Assembly (NCBI RefSeq): GCF_003063645.1
Contig: NZ_NESJ01000007.1
Span: 62,001-126,000 of the forward strand
DNA length: 64,000 nt
Reading direction: 5' to 3'
From: Limnohabitans sp. 2KL-51
Lineage (GTDB): Bacteria; Pseudomonadota; Gammaproteobacteria; Burkholderiales; Burkholderiaceae_C
A program made the position numbers and the translations under genes. Positions within the stretch are counted from its first letter, which is position 1. Every line of letters starts with the position of its first letter. This document shows positions 8,151-16,315 of the stretch, piece by piece. Below the pieces are notes generated by a model. It worked only from the letters and a program-made list of their open reading frames with translations, ran no database searches and was not told the origin of the DNA.

Positions 8151-10361
8151 TTAAGCCACGGCCTGCCTCGCTGCCACATGCGCCCGAGCCGCGTGCAGTT
8201 TTTTGTAGCTGTCGAGCAGGCGCTGATGCCGGTCCAGAGTTTCCAGCTTGAGGCTGGTGGGCGTGAGGCCATGAAAGCGCACGCTGCCTTCCACCGAGCC
8301 AATGGCCGCATCCATGCGCTCGTTGCCGAACATGCGACGGAAGTTGACGGCGTAATCCGCCAAGTCCAGGTCCTCATCCAGCGTCACCTCCAGCACCACA
8401 TTCAACGCCTGGTAAAACAAGCGGCGATCTACCGTGTTGTCGTTGTATTGCAAGAAAGCGCCCACCAATTCGTGGGCTTCTTCCAATTGCTGCAATGCCA
8501 GGTGGATCAATAGTTTGAGCTCCATCACCGTGAGCTGCCCCCACACCGTGTTGTCGTCGAACTCGATGCCGATCAGGGTGGCGATGTCCAGGTAATCGTC
8601 GAGCTCGTTGTTCTCCAAGCGGCCCTGCAATGCCGTCAGTGCCTCGTCGTCCAGGCGGTGCAAATTAAGCACATCGGCACGGAACAAAAGTGCTTTGTTG
8701 GTGTTGTCCCAAATCAGGTCGTCGACCGGGTACACCTCGGAATAGCCCGGCACCAAGATGCGACAGGCGGTGGCGCCCAGTTGGTCATGCACCGCCACAT
8801 AGGCTTCTTTGCCCATGGCCTGCAAGATGCCGAACAGCGTGACGGCCTCTTGCGCAGTGGCGTCTTCGCCCTCACCTGCAAAGTCCCACTCCACAAATTC
8901 ATGATCCGATTGGGCGCTGAAAAACCGCCACGACACCACGCCGCTGGAGTCGATGAAGTGCTCCACAAAGTTGTTGGGCTCGGTCACCGCATTGCTGATG
9001 AAGGTGGGCGCGGGCAAGTCGTTCAGACCCTCAAAACTGCGGCCCTGCAGCAGCTCGGTCAAGCTGCGCTCCAGCGCCACCTCCAGCCGGGGGTGCGCAC
9101 CAAAAGACGCGAACACGCCGCCCGTGCGCGGGTTCATCAGGGTCACGCACATCACCGGGTACACACCGCCCAGCGAAGCGTCTTTGACCAAAACCGGGAA
9201 GCCCTGCGCCTCCAAAGCCTCGATGCCGACCACGATGCTGGGGTACTTCGCGAGCACCGCTGGCGGCACATCGGGCAAGGCCATTTCACATTCAATGATC
9301 TCGCGCTTGACGGCACGCTCAAAAATTTCCGACAGGCACTGCACCTGCGCTTCAACCAGCGTGTTGCCCGCGCTCATGCCGTTGCTCACAAACAGGTTTT
9401 CCACCAAGTTCGACGGGAAGTACACCACCTCACCGTCGGACTGGCGCACATAGGGCAACGCACAAATGCCGCGCGAGGGGTTGCCCGAGTTGGTGTCGAA
9501 CAGGTGCGATGCCTTGAGTTCGCCGTCAGGGTTGTAAATGACCAAGCAGTGTTCGTCCAACAAGCCTTTGGGCAGCGCGTCGCGCTTGCCCGGCTGAAAC
9601 CAACGCTCGCGGGGGTCGTGTACAAAGTCGGCCTGCGCGATGTCTTCACCAAAAAATACGCCTGCATAGAAGTGGTTGTTGTTCAGCCGCTCGATGTATT
9701 CACCCAGCGCCGAGGCCAAGGCGCTCTCTTTGGTGGAGCCCTTGCCGTTGGTGAAGCACATGGGCGAATGCGCGTCGCGGATGTGCAGCGACCACACATT
9801 GGGCACCAGGTTGCGCCAGGACGCGATCTCGATCTTGATGCCCAATTTGGACAAGACCGCCGTCATGTTGGCGATGGTCTGCTCCAGCGGCAAGTCCTTG
9901 CCCGCGATAAAGGTCTGCTCTTGCGTATCGGCCTTAATCGTAAGCAAGGCCTGCGCGTCGGCGTCCAGGTTGTCCACCGCTTCAACGATGAAAGTGGGGC
10001 CCGCTTGAATCGCCTTTTTGACCGTGCAACGATCGATGGACCGCAAGATGCCTTGGCGGTCCTTGTCGGACATGTCGGCCGGCAACTCCACCTGAATCTT
10101 GATGGTCTGCAGGTAGCGGTTGTCGGGGTCCACGATGTTGTTTTGCGACAGGCGAATGTGCTCGGTGGAGATATTGCGGGTCTCGCAGTACAGCTTCACA
10201 AAATACGCCGCACACAAAGCCGAGGAGGCCAAAAAATAATCGAACGGGCCCGGTGCCGAGCCGTCGCCCTTGTAGCGAATGGGCTGATCAGCCAGCACGG
10301 TGAAGTCGTCAAACTTGGCCTCCAGGCGCAGTTTGTCGAGAAAATTGACTTTGATTTCCAT
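8151..10361 (-). CDS. ycaO: OsmC-YcaO fusion protein (YcaO, RimO-associated S12 methylthiolation factor type)
   Basis: 736 residues. Residues 1 to about 140 are an OsmC-like domain with the S-S-A-L-C-A-A-Y-F-V cysteine and a second cysteine in D-R-C-T-V-K-K. The rest is a YcaO domain, starting near 150, with the ATP-binding region K-G-S-T-K-E-S-A-L-A-S-A-L-G-E and a family-typical C-terminal half with T-V-W-G-Q-L-T and helical repeats. E. coli YcaO (about 586 residues) is a potentiator of RimO-dependent beta-methylthiolation of ribosomal protein S12; YcaO enzymes otherwise activate amide backbones with ATP. The OsmC fusion is seen in some proteobacteria and suggests peroxide or thiol chemistry. 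It is a single-gene unit with a 250-base upstream gap. Confidence 0.85.
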   Translation of the reverse strand: MEIKVNFLDKLRLEAKFDDFTVLADQPIRYKGDGSAPGPFDYFLASSALCAAYFVKLYCETRNISTEHIRLSQNNIVDPDNRYLQTIKIQVELPADMSDKDRQGILRSIDRCTVKKAIQAGPTFIVEAVDNLDADAQALLTIKADTQEQTFIAGKDLPLEQTIANMTAVLSKLGIKIEIASWRNLVPNVWSLHIRDAHSPMCFTNGKGSTKESALASALGEYIERLNNNHFYAGVFFGEDIAQADFVHDPRERWFQPGKRDALPKGLLDEHCLVIYNPDGELKASHLFDTNSGNPSRGICALPYVRQSDGEVVYFPSNLVENLFVSNGMSAGNTLVEAQVQCLSEIFERAVKREIIECEMALPDVPPAVLAKYPSIVVGIEALEAQGFPVLVKDASLGGVYPVMCVTLMNPRTGGVFASFGAHPRLEVALERSLTELLQGRSFEGLNDLPAPTFISNAVTEPNNFVEHFIDSSGVVSWRFFSAQSDHEFVEWDFAGEGEDATAQEAVTLFGILQAMGKEAYVAVHDQLGATACRILVPGYSEVYPVDDLIWDNTNKALLFRADVLNLHRLDDEALTALQGRLENNELDDYLDIATLIGIEFDDNTVWGQLTVMELKLLIHLALQQLEEAHELVGAFLQYNDNTVDRRLFYQALNVVLEVTLDEDLDLADYAVNFRRMFGNERMDAAIGSVEGSVRFHGLTPTSLKLETLDRHQRLLDSYKKLHAARAHVAARQAVA

Positions 10362-10534
10362 GCTGTGGTTCCAGGGGAATTAAGGCGGCCCAGCGGTCGA
10401 CAAAAGGTCGATCAGCAGCTGTGAACGTTAACGAAGGGGGGTAGTTTGCCTGAGTGATGCACCACAGCGGTTTTCTTTTAAGTTCAACCCCATGCCAAAA
10501 ATAAAAAATATTACTTAATAATCTATTTTTAATG

Positions 10535-10589
10535 TTGGTATGTGGCTAGTCTTCAGCTATTTTTGACTCCAACACACTTGTGAAGTGTG
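10535..10589 (+). promoter_or_regulatory. Predicted promoter and operator of toxin-antitoxin pair
   Basis: TTGGTA and TATTTT are 17 bases apart. Just downstream, at 10573-10589, the perfect inverted repeat CACACTT-GTG-AAGTGTG ends 20 bases before the toxin start. This is the usual place for autoregulation by the antitoxin. The whole gap from 10362 is unusually AT-rich and holds nothing else recognisable. Confidence 0.45.
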
Positions 10590-10609
10590 AACAACTGATT
10601 ACAATCACG

Positions 10610-10906
10610 ATGCACACGATCAAACGCATGCCCGAGTTTGATGAGTGGCTGGCCAGCCTGAGGGATGGCATGACACGCATTCGACTGACCCGACGGCTCG
10701 AAAAAGTCCAGCGCGGTTTGCTGGGCGATGTGGCTCCAGTAGGCGAAGGCGTCAGCGAAATGCGAGAGTTCTTTGGCCCCGGCTGGCGCATGTATTTTGT
10801 CGAGCGAGACGGCATGCTGATCGTGATGCTGGGCGGTGGCGATAAGTCCACGCAGTCTGACGACATCGCCCGTGCCATTGCATTGAGTAGAACCCTCACG
10901 GAGTAA
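10610..10906 (+). CDS. Type II toxin, RelE/HigB superfamily (addiction module killer type)
   Basis: 98 residues. The start M-H-T-I-K-R-M-P-E-F is preferred over an upstream ATG because it restores the usual family length and leaves the operator untranslated. Typical features are F-D-E-W-L-A-S-L-R-D near residue 8, R-L-E-K-V-Q-R-G-L-L-G-D, and G-W-R-M-Y-F-V-E-R-D-G-x-L-I-V-M-L-x-G-G-D-K, the signature of the addiction-module killer branch of RelE-like mRNA interferases. The toxin comes first and the antitoxin second, six bases apart, as in higBA. Confidence 0.8.
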   Translation: MHTIKRMPEFDEWLASLRDGMTRIRLTRRLEKVQRGLLGDVAPVGEGVSEMREFFGPGWRMYFVERDGMLIVMLGGGDKSTQSDDIARAIALSRTLTE

Positions 10907-10912
10907 TTGAGC

Positions 10913-11218
10913 ATGACCCGAAAAATCAAAGTCGCCGACTTGCCTGACTTCGACATGGCCGAATACCTCAAGACCGATGAGGATGTGGCCAACTACCTGA
11001 CGCTGGTGCTGGAAGAAAACGACCCCGCCGAGCTGACCCACGCGCTGGGCACCATCGCCCGGGCACGCGGCATGACCGAAGTGGCACGAGCTTCAGGCCT
11101 GACCCGCGAAGCCCTCTATAAAGCCCTGCGCCCCACATCGCATCCGCGCTTTGACACGATTGCCCGAGTCTGCACCGCGCTGGGGGTGAAGCTGGTGGCG
11201 CAGCCGATGCAAACTTAA
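10913..11218 (+). CDS. Addiction module antidote protein (HigA-like)
   Basis: 101 residues. An in-frame TTG lies just upstream, but ATG is used. The N-terminal segment F-D-M-A-E-Y-L-K-T-D-E-D-V is typical of antidotes paired with this toxin type. A Cro/C1-like helix-turn-helix follows (G-M-T-E-V-A-R-A-S-G-L-T-R-E-A-L-Y-K-A-L, about residues 56-75), ending in a short C-terminus. It should bind the toxin and the palindrome upstream of the operon. The next 170 bases to msrA contain no recognisable element. Confidence 0.8.
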   Translation: MTRKIKVADLPDFDMAEYLKTDEDVANYLTLVLEENDPAELTHALGTIARARGMTEVARASGLTREALYKALRPTSHPRFDTIARVCTALGVKLVAQPMQT

Positions 11219-11386
11219 GCCGCTTGCAATTCTCTGCTGAAGCTTTTGACTGTGGAAATCACTCATCTCCCTTTGCTGCAACCCGACCATTTTCCAAAAA
11301 TGCGCCCACGGTGGGGCGACTGGTGAGTGTCATTGAACAGCCAAAGCCGCAGACCCAGCGCGGGCGAATGGGAAGGCGCAGGGGTT

Positions 11387-12079
11387 TCAACCCCAGAGTT
11401 TTTTGACCCGAGCGTCCCGCCCGCAACTCAAACGGTAATAGTTGTAGCGCAGTTCGTTCTTCTTGTAGTAATCCTGGTGGTAGTCCTCGGCCAGATGAAA
11501 CGCCGAGGCTGGTGCCAGTTCGGTGTGAATGGTGGTGAAGCGGCCGCTGCTGATCAGGGCGTCACGGCTGGACTCGGCGATGGTGCGTTCCGTTTCATTT
11601 TGCCAATAGATGCCACTTCGGTAATGGGAGCCCACGTCACAAAACTGCTGGTCTTTGACGGTCGGGTCGATGTGCCGCCAAAAGTAGTCGACCAATTGCG
11701 CGTAACTCACTTGGCTGGGGTCGTACAGCACCCTCACCGCCTCGGTATGGCCCGTGTTCCCGGCACTGACTTGCGCGTATGTGGGATTGGGCGTTTTGCC
11801 AGCGGTGTAGCCCGAATCAACAGCCAAAACACCGGTCATTTTTTCAAAGTCTGCCTCGATGCACCAGAAACAGCCACCGGCAAACAAGGCGTAAGCCATG
11901 GGCTTGCCGTTGACCGTGGGTGCAGCCTCCACCACGGTAGGCGTGGCCAAGGTCGCAGGTGTTTGGCCAGCGCTGGACGTCAGGCTGGGCGAGCAAGCGG
12001 CCACCAAAAGCGCGACTGCGGTCAGAGCCATGGCGAACCAACGCAGGGGCCTCAAAACGGGTGGTTTGTTCATGGTCAT
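11387..12079 (-). CDS. msrA: Peptide methionine-S-sulfoxide reductase, lipoprotein form
   Basis: 230 residues. The catalytic G-C-F-W-C motif is at about 69-73, followed by family blocks G-Y-x-G-G-like V-D-S-G-Y-T-A-G, H-T-E-A-V-R-V, and A-E-D-Y-H-Q-D-Y. The N-terminus is a lipoprotein signal with lipobox L-L-V-A-A-C and modified cysteine near 29, so the enzyme should be anchored facing the periplasm. Two starts are possible: this ATG, which forms an ATGA overlap with msrB, or the ATG six bases later (12073), which sits at better distance from GAGG. It repairs oxidised methionine in exported proteins together with MsrB. Confidence 0.9.
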   Translation of the reverse strand: MTMNKPPVLRPLRWFAMALTAVALLVAACSPSLTSSAGQTPATLATPTVVEAAPTVNGKPMAYALFAGGCFWCIEADFEKMTGVLAVDSGYTAGKTPNPTYAQVSAGNTGHTEAVRVLYDPSQVSYAQLVDYFWRHIDPTVKDQQFCDVGSHYRSGIYWQNETERTIAESSRDALISSGRFTTIHTELAPASAFHLAEDYHQDYYKKNELRYNYYRLSCGRDARVKKLWG

Positions 12080-12570
12080 GTCCTCAAAGCGGGAAGCGTT
12101 TGGCCTTCTGGCACAAACGCCAAGGCCACGCCGTTGTTGCAAAAGCGCTTGCCCGTGGGCTTGGGCCCGTCATCAAACACATGACCATGGTGCCCGCCAC
12201 AGCGCGAGCAGTGGTATTCGGTGCGCGGGTAGATGAGCTTGAAATCGGTGGTGGTGCCCAAAGCATTGGGTAAGCCTTGGAAAAAGCTGGGCCAACCCGT
12301 GCCGCTCTCGTATTTGTGTGCCGCACTGAACAAGGGCAAGTTGCAAGCCACACACACAAAGGTGCCAGGCCGCTTCTCGGCATTCAGCGGGCTGCTGCCC
12401 GGGCGCTCGGTGCCATGTTCAAACAGCACCTCATACGCACTCGGCGAGACCAACTTGCGCCACTCGGCTTTGGTTTTCTTGAGAGGAAAGTTGGCCGCTG
12501 CCGCGCTCATGGGCACCGTGGCGCTGGCTAACCAGGCCCAAAAAAGTTGGAATATGTTGCGTCGCTTCAT
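12076..12570 (-). CDS. msrB: Peptide methionine-R-sulfoxide reductase, exported
   Basis: 164 residues. Zinc-binding C-V-A-C (73-76) and C-S-R-C (121-124) pairs are present, together with G-T-G-W-P-S-F near 90 and the catalytic cysteine in R-F-C-N-N-G near 144. Residues 1-26 form a signal peptide (M-K-R-R-N-I-F-Q then a hydrophobic run to A-A-A-A). The twin arginine is suggestive of Tat export but not decisive. It is the first gene of a two-gene operon with msrA. The 170 bases between it and the next toxin gene contain only a weak 7-bp inverted repeat. Confidence 0.9.
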   Translation of the reverse strand: MKRRNIFQLFWAWLASATVPMSAAAANFPLKKTKAEWRKLVSPSAYEVLFEHGTERPGSSPLNAEKRPGTFVCVACNLPLFSAAHKYESGTGWPSFFQGLPNALGTTTDFKLIYPRTEYHCSRCGGHHGHVFDDGPKPTGKRFCNNGVALAFVPEGQTLPALRT

Positions 12571-12738
12571 GGGAATACCTTGTTTGTGGATGAAACACGG
12601 GGCTTCATAAATCGATTCGTGTAGGAGTTGCGAAAAGTTACAGCGCGATCCGACTTTTGAGCTGAATTGTCCTGTTTTTACGCCGCATGCGCTGATGCCT
12701 GAAAGCGGCGTATGGCAGCATCCTTAAATTGCCAACCC

Positions 12739-13020
12739 TCAGCGCTTCAAATCCCTGTAAAAATTCTCATGCGGCCCCAGGGCTTCCAAATAGATCAAAC
12801 GCACGGCTTCTTCTCGGGTGTAGCCGAGCAGATACAGCTGGCCTTGGCTGCGAAACTTGTACACCCAGAGCTGGCCCAGATCGCCTTTTTTGCGCTCACC
12901 CACGTCAGGATTTTCGGCCACCGCCTCCACCGCCGCATCGGTGTCAGCGATCAGGCTGATTTGGGTCAATTTTTTGTACACGCGGGCAAAGCGCCGCGTT
13001 TGCTGCACCTGCCAACTCAT
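12739..13020 (-). CDS. Type II toxin, RelE/ParE family
   Basis: 93 residues. M-S-W-Q-V-Q-Q-T-R-R-F-A-R-V-Y-K-K-L begins a RelE/ParE-like fold. The blocks N-P-D-V-G-E-R-K-K-G-D-L, V-Y-K-F-R and Q-L-Y-L-L-G-Y occur in the order usual for toxins paired with ParD-like antitoxins of the DUF3423 type. Its start overlaps the antitoxin stop as ATGA. The C-terminus G-P-H-E-N-F-Y-R-D-L-K is typical of the family. The target (mRNA or gyrase) cannot be assigned from sequence. Confidence 0.8.
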   Translation of the reverse strand: MSWQVQQTRRFARVYKKLTQISLIADTDAAVEAVAENPDVGERKKGDLGQLWVYKFRSQGQLYLLGYTREEAVRLIYLEALGPHENFYRDLKR

Positions 13021-13256
13021 GCCTGCGAGCTGGCTCGGCTGCGAGGGACAAAAGCTGCGCTGTCTTCTCGCGGCTCGGCCAGACTCATCAGGCTTTCGGC
13101 AATGAAAGATGCAGGCAAATCGGGGTTGTCAAGAGCGGCACGTCCCACTTTGGCCCAGAACTCGACCTGCCCCTGCACGGTGCGAAATTCCGCCTTGGCA
13201 GCCACACGGGCTGCGCCGACCAAAGACTCGTCAATGCGCATGGAAACGGTGGTCAT
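13017..13256 (-). CDS. ParD-like antitoxin
   Basis: 79 residues, starting M-T-T-V-S-M-R-I-D-E-S-L-V, a ribbon-helix-helix-type opening. A-K-A-E-F-R-T-V-Q-G-Q-V-E-F-W-A-K-V-G-R-A follows and matches the ParD_like (DUF3423) antitoxin family. The internal ATG is preferred to an upstream one because the extra residues would cover the promoter. It is the first gene of the pair and should repress the operon. Confidence 0.8.
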   Translation of the reverse strand: MTTVSMRIDESLVGAARVAAKAEFRTVQGQVEFWAKVGRAALDNPDLPASFIAESLMSLAEPREDSAAFVPRSRASSQA

Positions 13257-13278
13257 GGTGTGCCCTTCAGGATTTACC

Positions 13279-13310
13279 ACAATTGTAGTTAGACAACACG
13301 CCATCCACAA
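13279..13310 (-). promoter_or_regulatory. Predicted promoter and operator of the ParD-like/RelE pair
   Basis: On the minus strand TTGTGG and TACAAT are spaced 17 bases. The palindrome ACAATTGT (13279-13286) overlaps the -10 element, in a suitable position for autorepression by the ribbon-helix-helix antitoxin. Confidence 0.45.
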
Positions 13311-13345
13311 GCCATTTATTTCTGACCGCAGTGTGCTGGCACGAA

Positions 13346-13357
13346 GTTGACGTCAAC
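13346..13357. repeat. 12-bp palindrome upstream of hsdM, shared with hsdS-downstream palindrome
   Basis: GTTGACGTCAAC is a perfect palindrome 66 bases before the hsdM start. The identical 12-mer forms the centre of the 30-bp palindrome just after hsdS, so the two copies flank hsdMS. Confidence 0.6.
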
Positions 13358-13422
13358 GGACAACTGCCCATATGGCCTGCGCCAACTAGCTCGGCTGCGC
13401 CTCGCCCCTAAAATGCAAACCT

Positions 13423-14889
13423 ATGTTCGAACAAACCTTTAAAAATATCGATGACATCCTGCACAAAGACGCGGGGTGCACCAGCGAACTGGACTACACC
13501 GAGCAATCCTCCTGGCTGCTGTTTTTAAAGTACCTCGACGCCCTCGAAGCCGACAAAGCCACCGAGGCGGTGCTGGAGGGGCGTGACTACCAATTCATCT
13601 TGAGCGAGCCCTACCGCTGGGCCGCATGGGCCGCGCCAAAAATCTCTGGTCAGGGCGCTGACGGCAAGATCGACCACAACGCCGCCATGACGGGCGACGA
13701 CCTCAAAGCCTTTGTCAACGGCAAACTGTTTCCGTATTTGGCAGGCTTCAAGCAACGCGCCAGCGGGCCGCAGACCATCGAATACAAAATCGGTGAAGTG
13801 TTCAGTGAGATCACCAACAAAATCCAAAGCGGCTACAACCTGCGTGATGTGATCGACCGCATCGACGAACTGCGCTTTGGCAGCCAGGCGCAAAAACACG
13901 AGCTGTCGCACCTGTACGAAGCCAAGATCAAAAACATGGGCAACGCCGGGCGCAACGGCGGCGAATACTACACACCGCGCCCGCTGATCCGCGCCATGAT
14001 CGAGGTGATTCAGCCCCAAATTGGCGAACGCATATACGACGCGGCCTGCGGCTCGGCTGGCTTTTTGTGCGAAGCCTTTGCCTACCTGAGCCCTAAAGCC
14101 ACCAAGGCCGACGACCTGGAGACGCTGCAAAAACGCACCTTCTACGGCAAAGAGAAAAAGAGCCTTGCGTATGTGATCGGCATCATGAACATGATCCTGC
14201 ACGGCATCGAGGCGCCCAACATCGTGCACACCAATACGCTGGGCGAAAACATCAACGACATCCAAGAGCGCGACCGCTTTGACGTCATCCTGGCCAACCC
14301 GCCCTTTGGTGGCAAAGAGCGCAAAGAGGTGCAGCAAAACTTCCCCATCAAAACAGGGGAAACCGCCTTCTTGTTCATGCAACACTTCATCAAAAGCCTG
14401 CGTGCCGGGGGCCGTGGGGCGGTGGTGATTAAAAACACATTCCTTAGCAACACCGACAACGCCAGCGTGGCCCTGCGCAAACAGCTGCTGACGGATTGCA
14501 ACCTGCACACCGTGCTGGACTGCCCCGGCGGCACCTTTCAGGGCGCAGGCGTCAAAACCGTGGTGCTGTTCTTCACCAAAGGCGAACCGACAAGCAAGAC
14601 CTGGTTCTACCAATTGGACCCCGGCCGCAACATGGGCAAAACCAACCCGCTGAACGATGCGGACCTGGTGGAGTTTGTGCAGCTGCAAAAAACCTTTGCC
14701 GACTCGCCCAAGAGCTGGAGCGTGGCGGCCAACAGCGTGAACCTGGACACCTTTGACCTGTCGGTGAAAAACCCGAACGGCGGTGAAGAAGTGGTGCACC
14801 GCAGCCCGGCGGACATCCTGGATGAGATCGCCGCGCTGGATGCCGAGGCGGCAGAGGTGTTGGGGAATATTCGGGGGTTGTTGGCATGA
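13423..14889 (+). CDS. hsdM: Type I restriction-modification system methyltransferase subunit HsdM
   Basis: 488 residues. The N-terminal helical HsdM domain (T-F-K-N-I-D-D-I-L to about 150) is followed by the N6-adenine methyltransferase core. G-E-Y-Y-T-P-R-P lies near 180, the SAM-binding D-A-A-C-G-S-A-G-F-L at 206-215, and the catalytic N-P-P-F at 292-295. Two HsdM and one HsdS form the modification enzyme that methylates adenine in a bipartite target and protects it from HsdR. The last gene codons overlap hsdS as ATGA. An acidic C-terminal helix probably contacts HsdS. Confidence 0.95.
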   Translation: MFEQTFKNIDDILHKDAGCTSELDYTEQSSWLLFLKYLDALEADKATEAVLEGRDYQFILSEPYRWAAWAAPKISGQGADGKIDHNAAMTGDDLKAFVNGKLFPYLAGFKQRASGPQTIEYKIGEVFSEITNKIQSGYNLRDVIDRIDELRFGSQAQKHELSHLYEAKIKNMGNAGRNGGEYYTPRPLIRAMIEVIQPQIGERIYDAACGSAGFLCEAFAYLSPKATKADDLETLQKRTFYGKEKKSLAYVIGIMNMILHGIEAPNIVHTNTLGENINDIQERDRFDVILANPPFGGKERKEVQQNFPIKTGETAFLFMQHFIKSLRAGGRGAVVIKNTFLSNTDNASVALRKQLLTDCNLHTVLDCPGGTFQGAGVKTVVLFFTKGEPTSKTWFYQLDPGRNMGKTNPLNDADLVEFVQLQKTFADSPKSWSVAANSVNLDTFDLSVKNPNGGEEVVHRSPADILDEIAALDAEAAEVLGNIRGLLA

Positions 14890-16040
14890 CGACGGGGTGG
14901 CAAAGGCGAAATCTCGGTGATGTCTGCAGCTTCGTCAGAGGCCCGTTTGGAGGAAGTTTAAAAAAGGAAATTTTTGTCCCAAAAGGCTTTGCTGTTTATG
15001 AGCAGCAGCACGCTATCTACAACCAGTTCGATCAAATCCGATATTTCATTGATGAAAATAAGTTTTCAGAAATGGAACGCTTTGAATTGCGTGCAAACGA
15101 CTTGATCATGAGTTGCTCAGGGACGATGGGCAAGGTTGCCGTTGTTCCTGAAGAGATAAAACACGGGATCATCAATCAAGCCCTTCTAAAGTTGACTCCC
15201 AGCAAAGCAATTCACAGCTTTTTCTTAAAGTACTGGATGGATAGCCAAGACTTTCAAGAAATGCTTAAGGAACAAGCTGGCGGTGCTGCAATTCAAAACG
15301 TTGCTTCGGTCAGCATCCTCAAGGAAATAAAGATTCCTTTGCCGTCATTTGAAGAACAACACCGCATCGTCACCCTCCTCGACGAAGCCTTTGCCGACAT
15401 CGCCACCGCCAAAGCCAACGCCGAAAAGAACCTCCAAAACGCCCGCGCTTTGTATCGAAGTGTGGCGAGTGATTTGTTTTCAGACCATGCAACAGGCTGG
15501 CCCAACCGAACCCTCGATCAGCTAGCAACTAATCTCGACAGCAAACGGATTCCCATCACTAAAAGTGATCGACGCTCTGGTGAATACCCGTACTACGGCG
15601 CATCGGGCATCGTGGACTATGTTGATGGCTACATATTTGACGGCGACCACCTATTAATTTCCGAGGATGGTGCCAACCTGCTTGCACGCTCGACACCCAT
15701 CGCGTTTCCTGCATCGGGTAAGTACTGGGTTAATAACCACGCGCACATCCTCAAGTTTGACGACATGGCAACCCAAAAGTTCGTCGAGCTTTACCTGGAA
15801 AGCATTCCACTCGATGAATACATCACTGGTGCCGCGCAACCTAAGCTAAACCAAAAAGCCCTGAACTCCATTCCAATCCCAATTCCTGAATCCACTACTG
15901 CGCAGCAGTCCATTGTTGAGAGGCTGTTTGACATGCAAGAGCAGTGCGACCAATTGGCAACCATTCACGAGCAAAAACTCACCGCCCTCGACGACCTCAA
16001 AAAATCCCTGCTGCACCAAGCCTTCAGCGGGCAGTTATGA
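14886..16040 (+). CDS. hsdS: Type I restriction-modification system specificity subunit HsdS
   Basis: 384 residues with two target-recognition domains, each followed by a conserved helical repeat. TRD1 spans about 1-150, then P-L-P-S-F-E-E-Q-H-R-I-V and a long helix (to about 205). TRD2 spans about 206-330, then P-I-P-E-S-T-T-A-Q-Q-S-I-V and a second helix ending L-L-H-Q-A-F-S-G-Q-L. Each TRD reads one half of the bipartite target. The DNA of TRD1, and to a lesser extent TRD2, is visibly more AT-rich than hsdM and hsdR, consistent with domain replacement by recombination. The target sequence cannot be deduced by eye. Confidence 0.93.
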   Translation: MTTGWQRRNLGDVCSFVRGPFGGSLKKEIFVPKGFAVYEQQHAIYNQFDQIRYFIDENKFSEMERFELRANDLIMSCSGTMGKVAVVPEEIKHGIINQALLKLTPSKAIHSFFLKYWMDSQDFQEMLKEQAGGAAIQNVASVSILKEIKIPLPSFEEQHRIVTLLDEAFADIATAKANAEKNLQNARALYRSVASDLFSDHATGWPNRTLDQLATNLDSKRIPITKSDRRSGEYPYYGASGIVDYVDGYIFDGDHLLISEDGANLLARSTPIAFPASGKYWVNNHAHILKFDDMATQKFVELYLESIPLDEYITGAAQPKLNQKALNSIPIPIPESTTAQQSIVERLFDMQEQCDQLATIHEQKLTALDDLKKSLLHQAFSGQL

Positions 16041-16090
16041 AAACGGACTTATCAGTAGGTTACTCGCTGTAACCGACTGATGTGGAAGAA

Positions 16091-16120
16091 GACCATGTTG
16101 TTGACGTCAACAACATGGTC
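16091..16120. repeat. Perfect 30-bp palindrome after hsdS
   Basis: The half site GACCATGTTGTTGAC is followed directly by its exact reverse complement, with no spacer. The centre is the same GTTGACGTCAAC found before hsdM. There is no T-run after it, so it is not a typical terminator. It is 50 bases beyond the hsdS stop. Confidence 0.85.
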
Positions 16121-16182
16121 AAAGGTAAGCAAGCAAACCAGTCTTTTGATGTGTAGTCTGTGAGAGTTTGTCACTACGGCAA

Positions 16183-16210
16183 ACCATATAGAGGACATCC
16201 TCTATATGGT
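16183..16210. repeat. 28-bp near-perfect inverted repeat between hsdS and the nucleotidyltransferase gene
   Basis: Half site ACCATATAGAGGA, a two-base spacer CA, then the exact reverse complement. It lies in the 336-base non-coding gap that also carries the 30-bp palindrome and the promoter of the next gene. The rest of the gap shows no open frame worth calling. Confidence 0.85.
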
Positions 16211-16315
16211 CTCTATCGGCTCTGGCACACTGCGTGAAGTGGCCGATGTCCGCCTTTCGCTTTATGCCTTCTGATTTGGCGAAAAGACATCAAACAGCAC
16301 CCAATATCGGCCCCG

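Noticed and set aside
8658..10424. Open frame of 588 codons on the plus strand
   Set aside because: Antisense of the OsmC-YcaO gene.
12680..12711. Inverted repeat ACGCCGC/GCGGCGT between the RelE-type toxin and msrB
   Set aside because: 19-base loop and no T-run on either strand; not supported as a terminator or operator.
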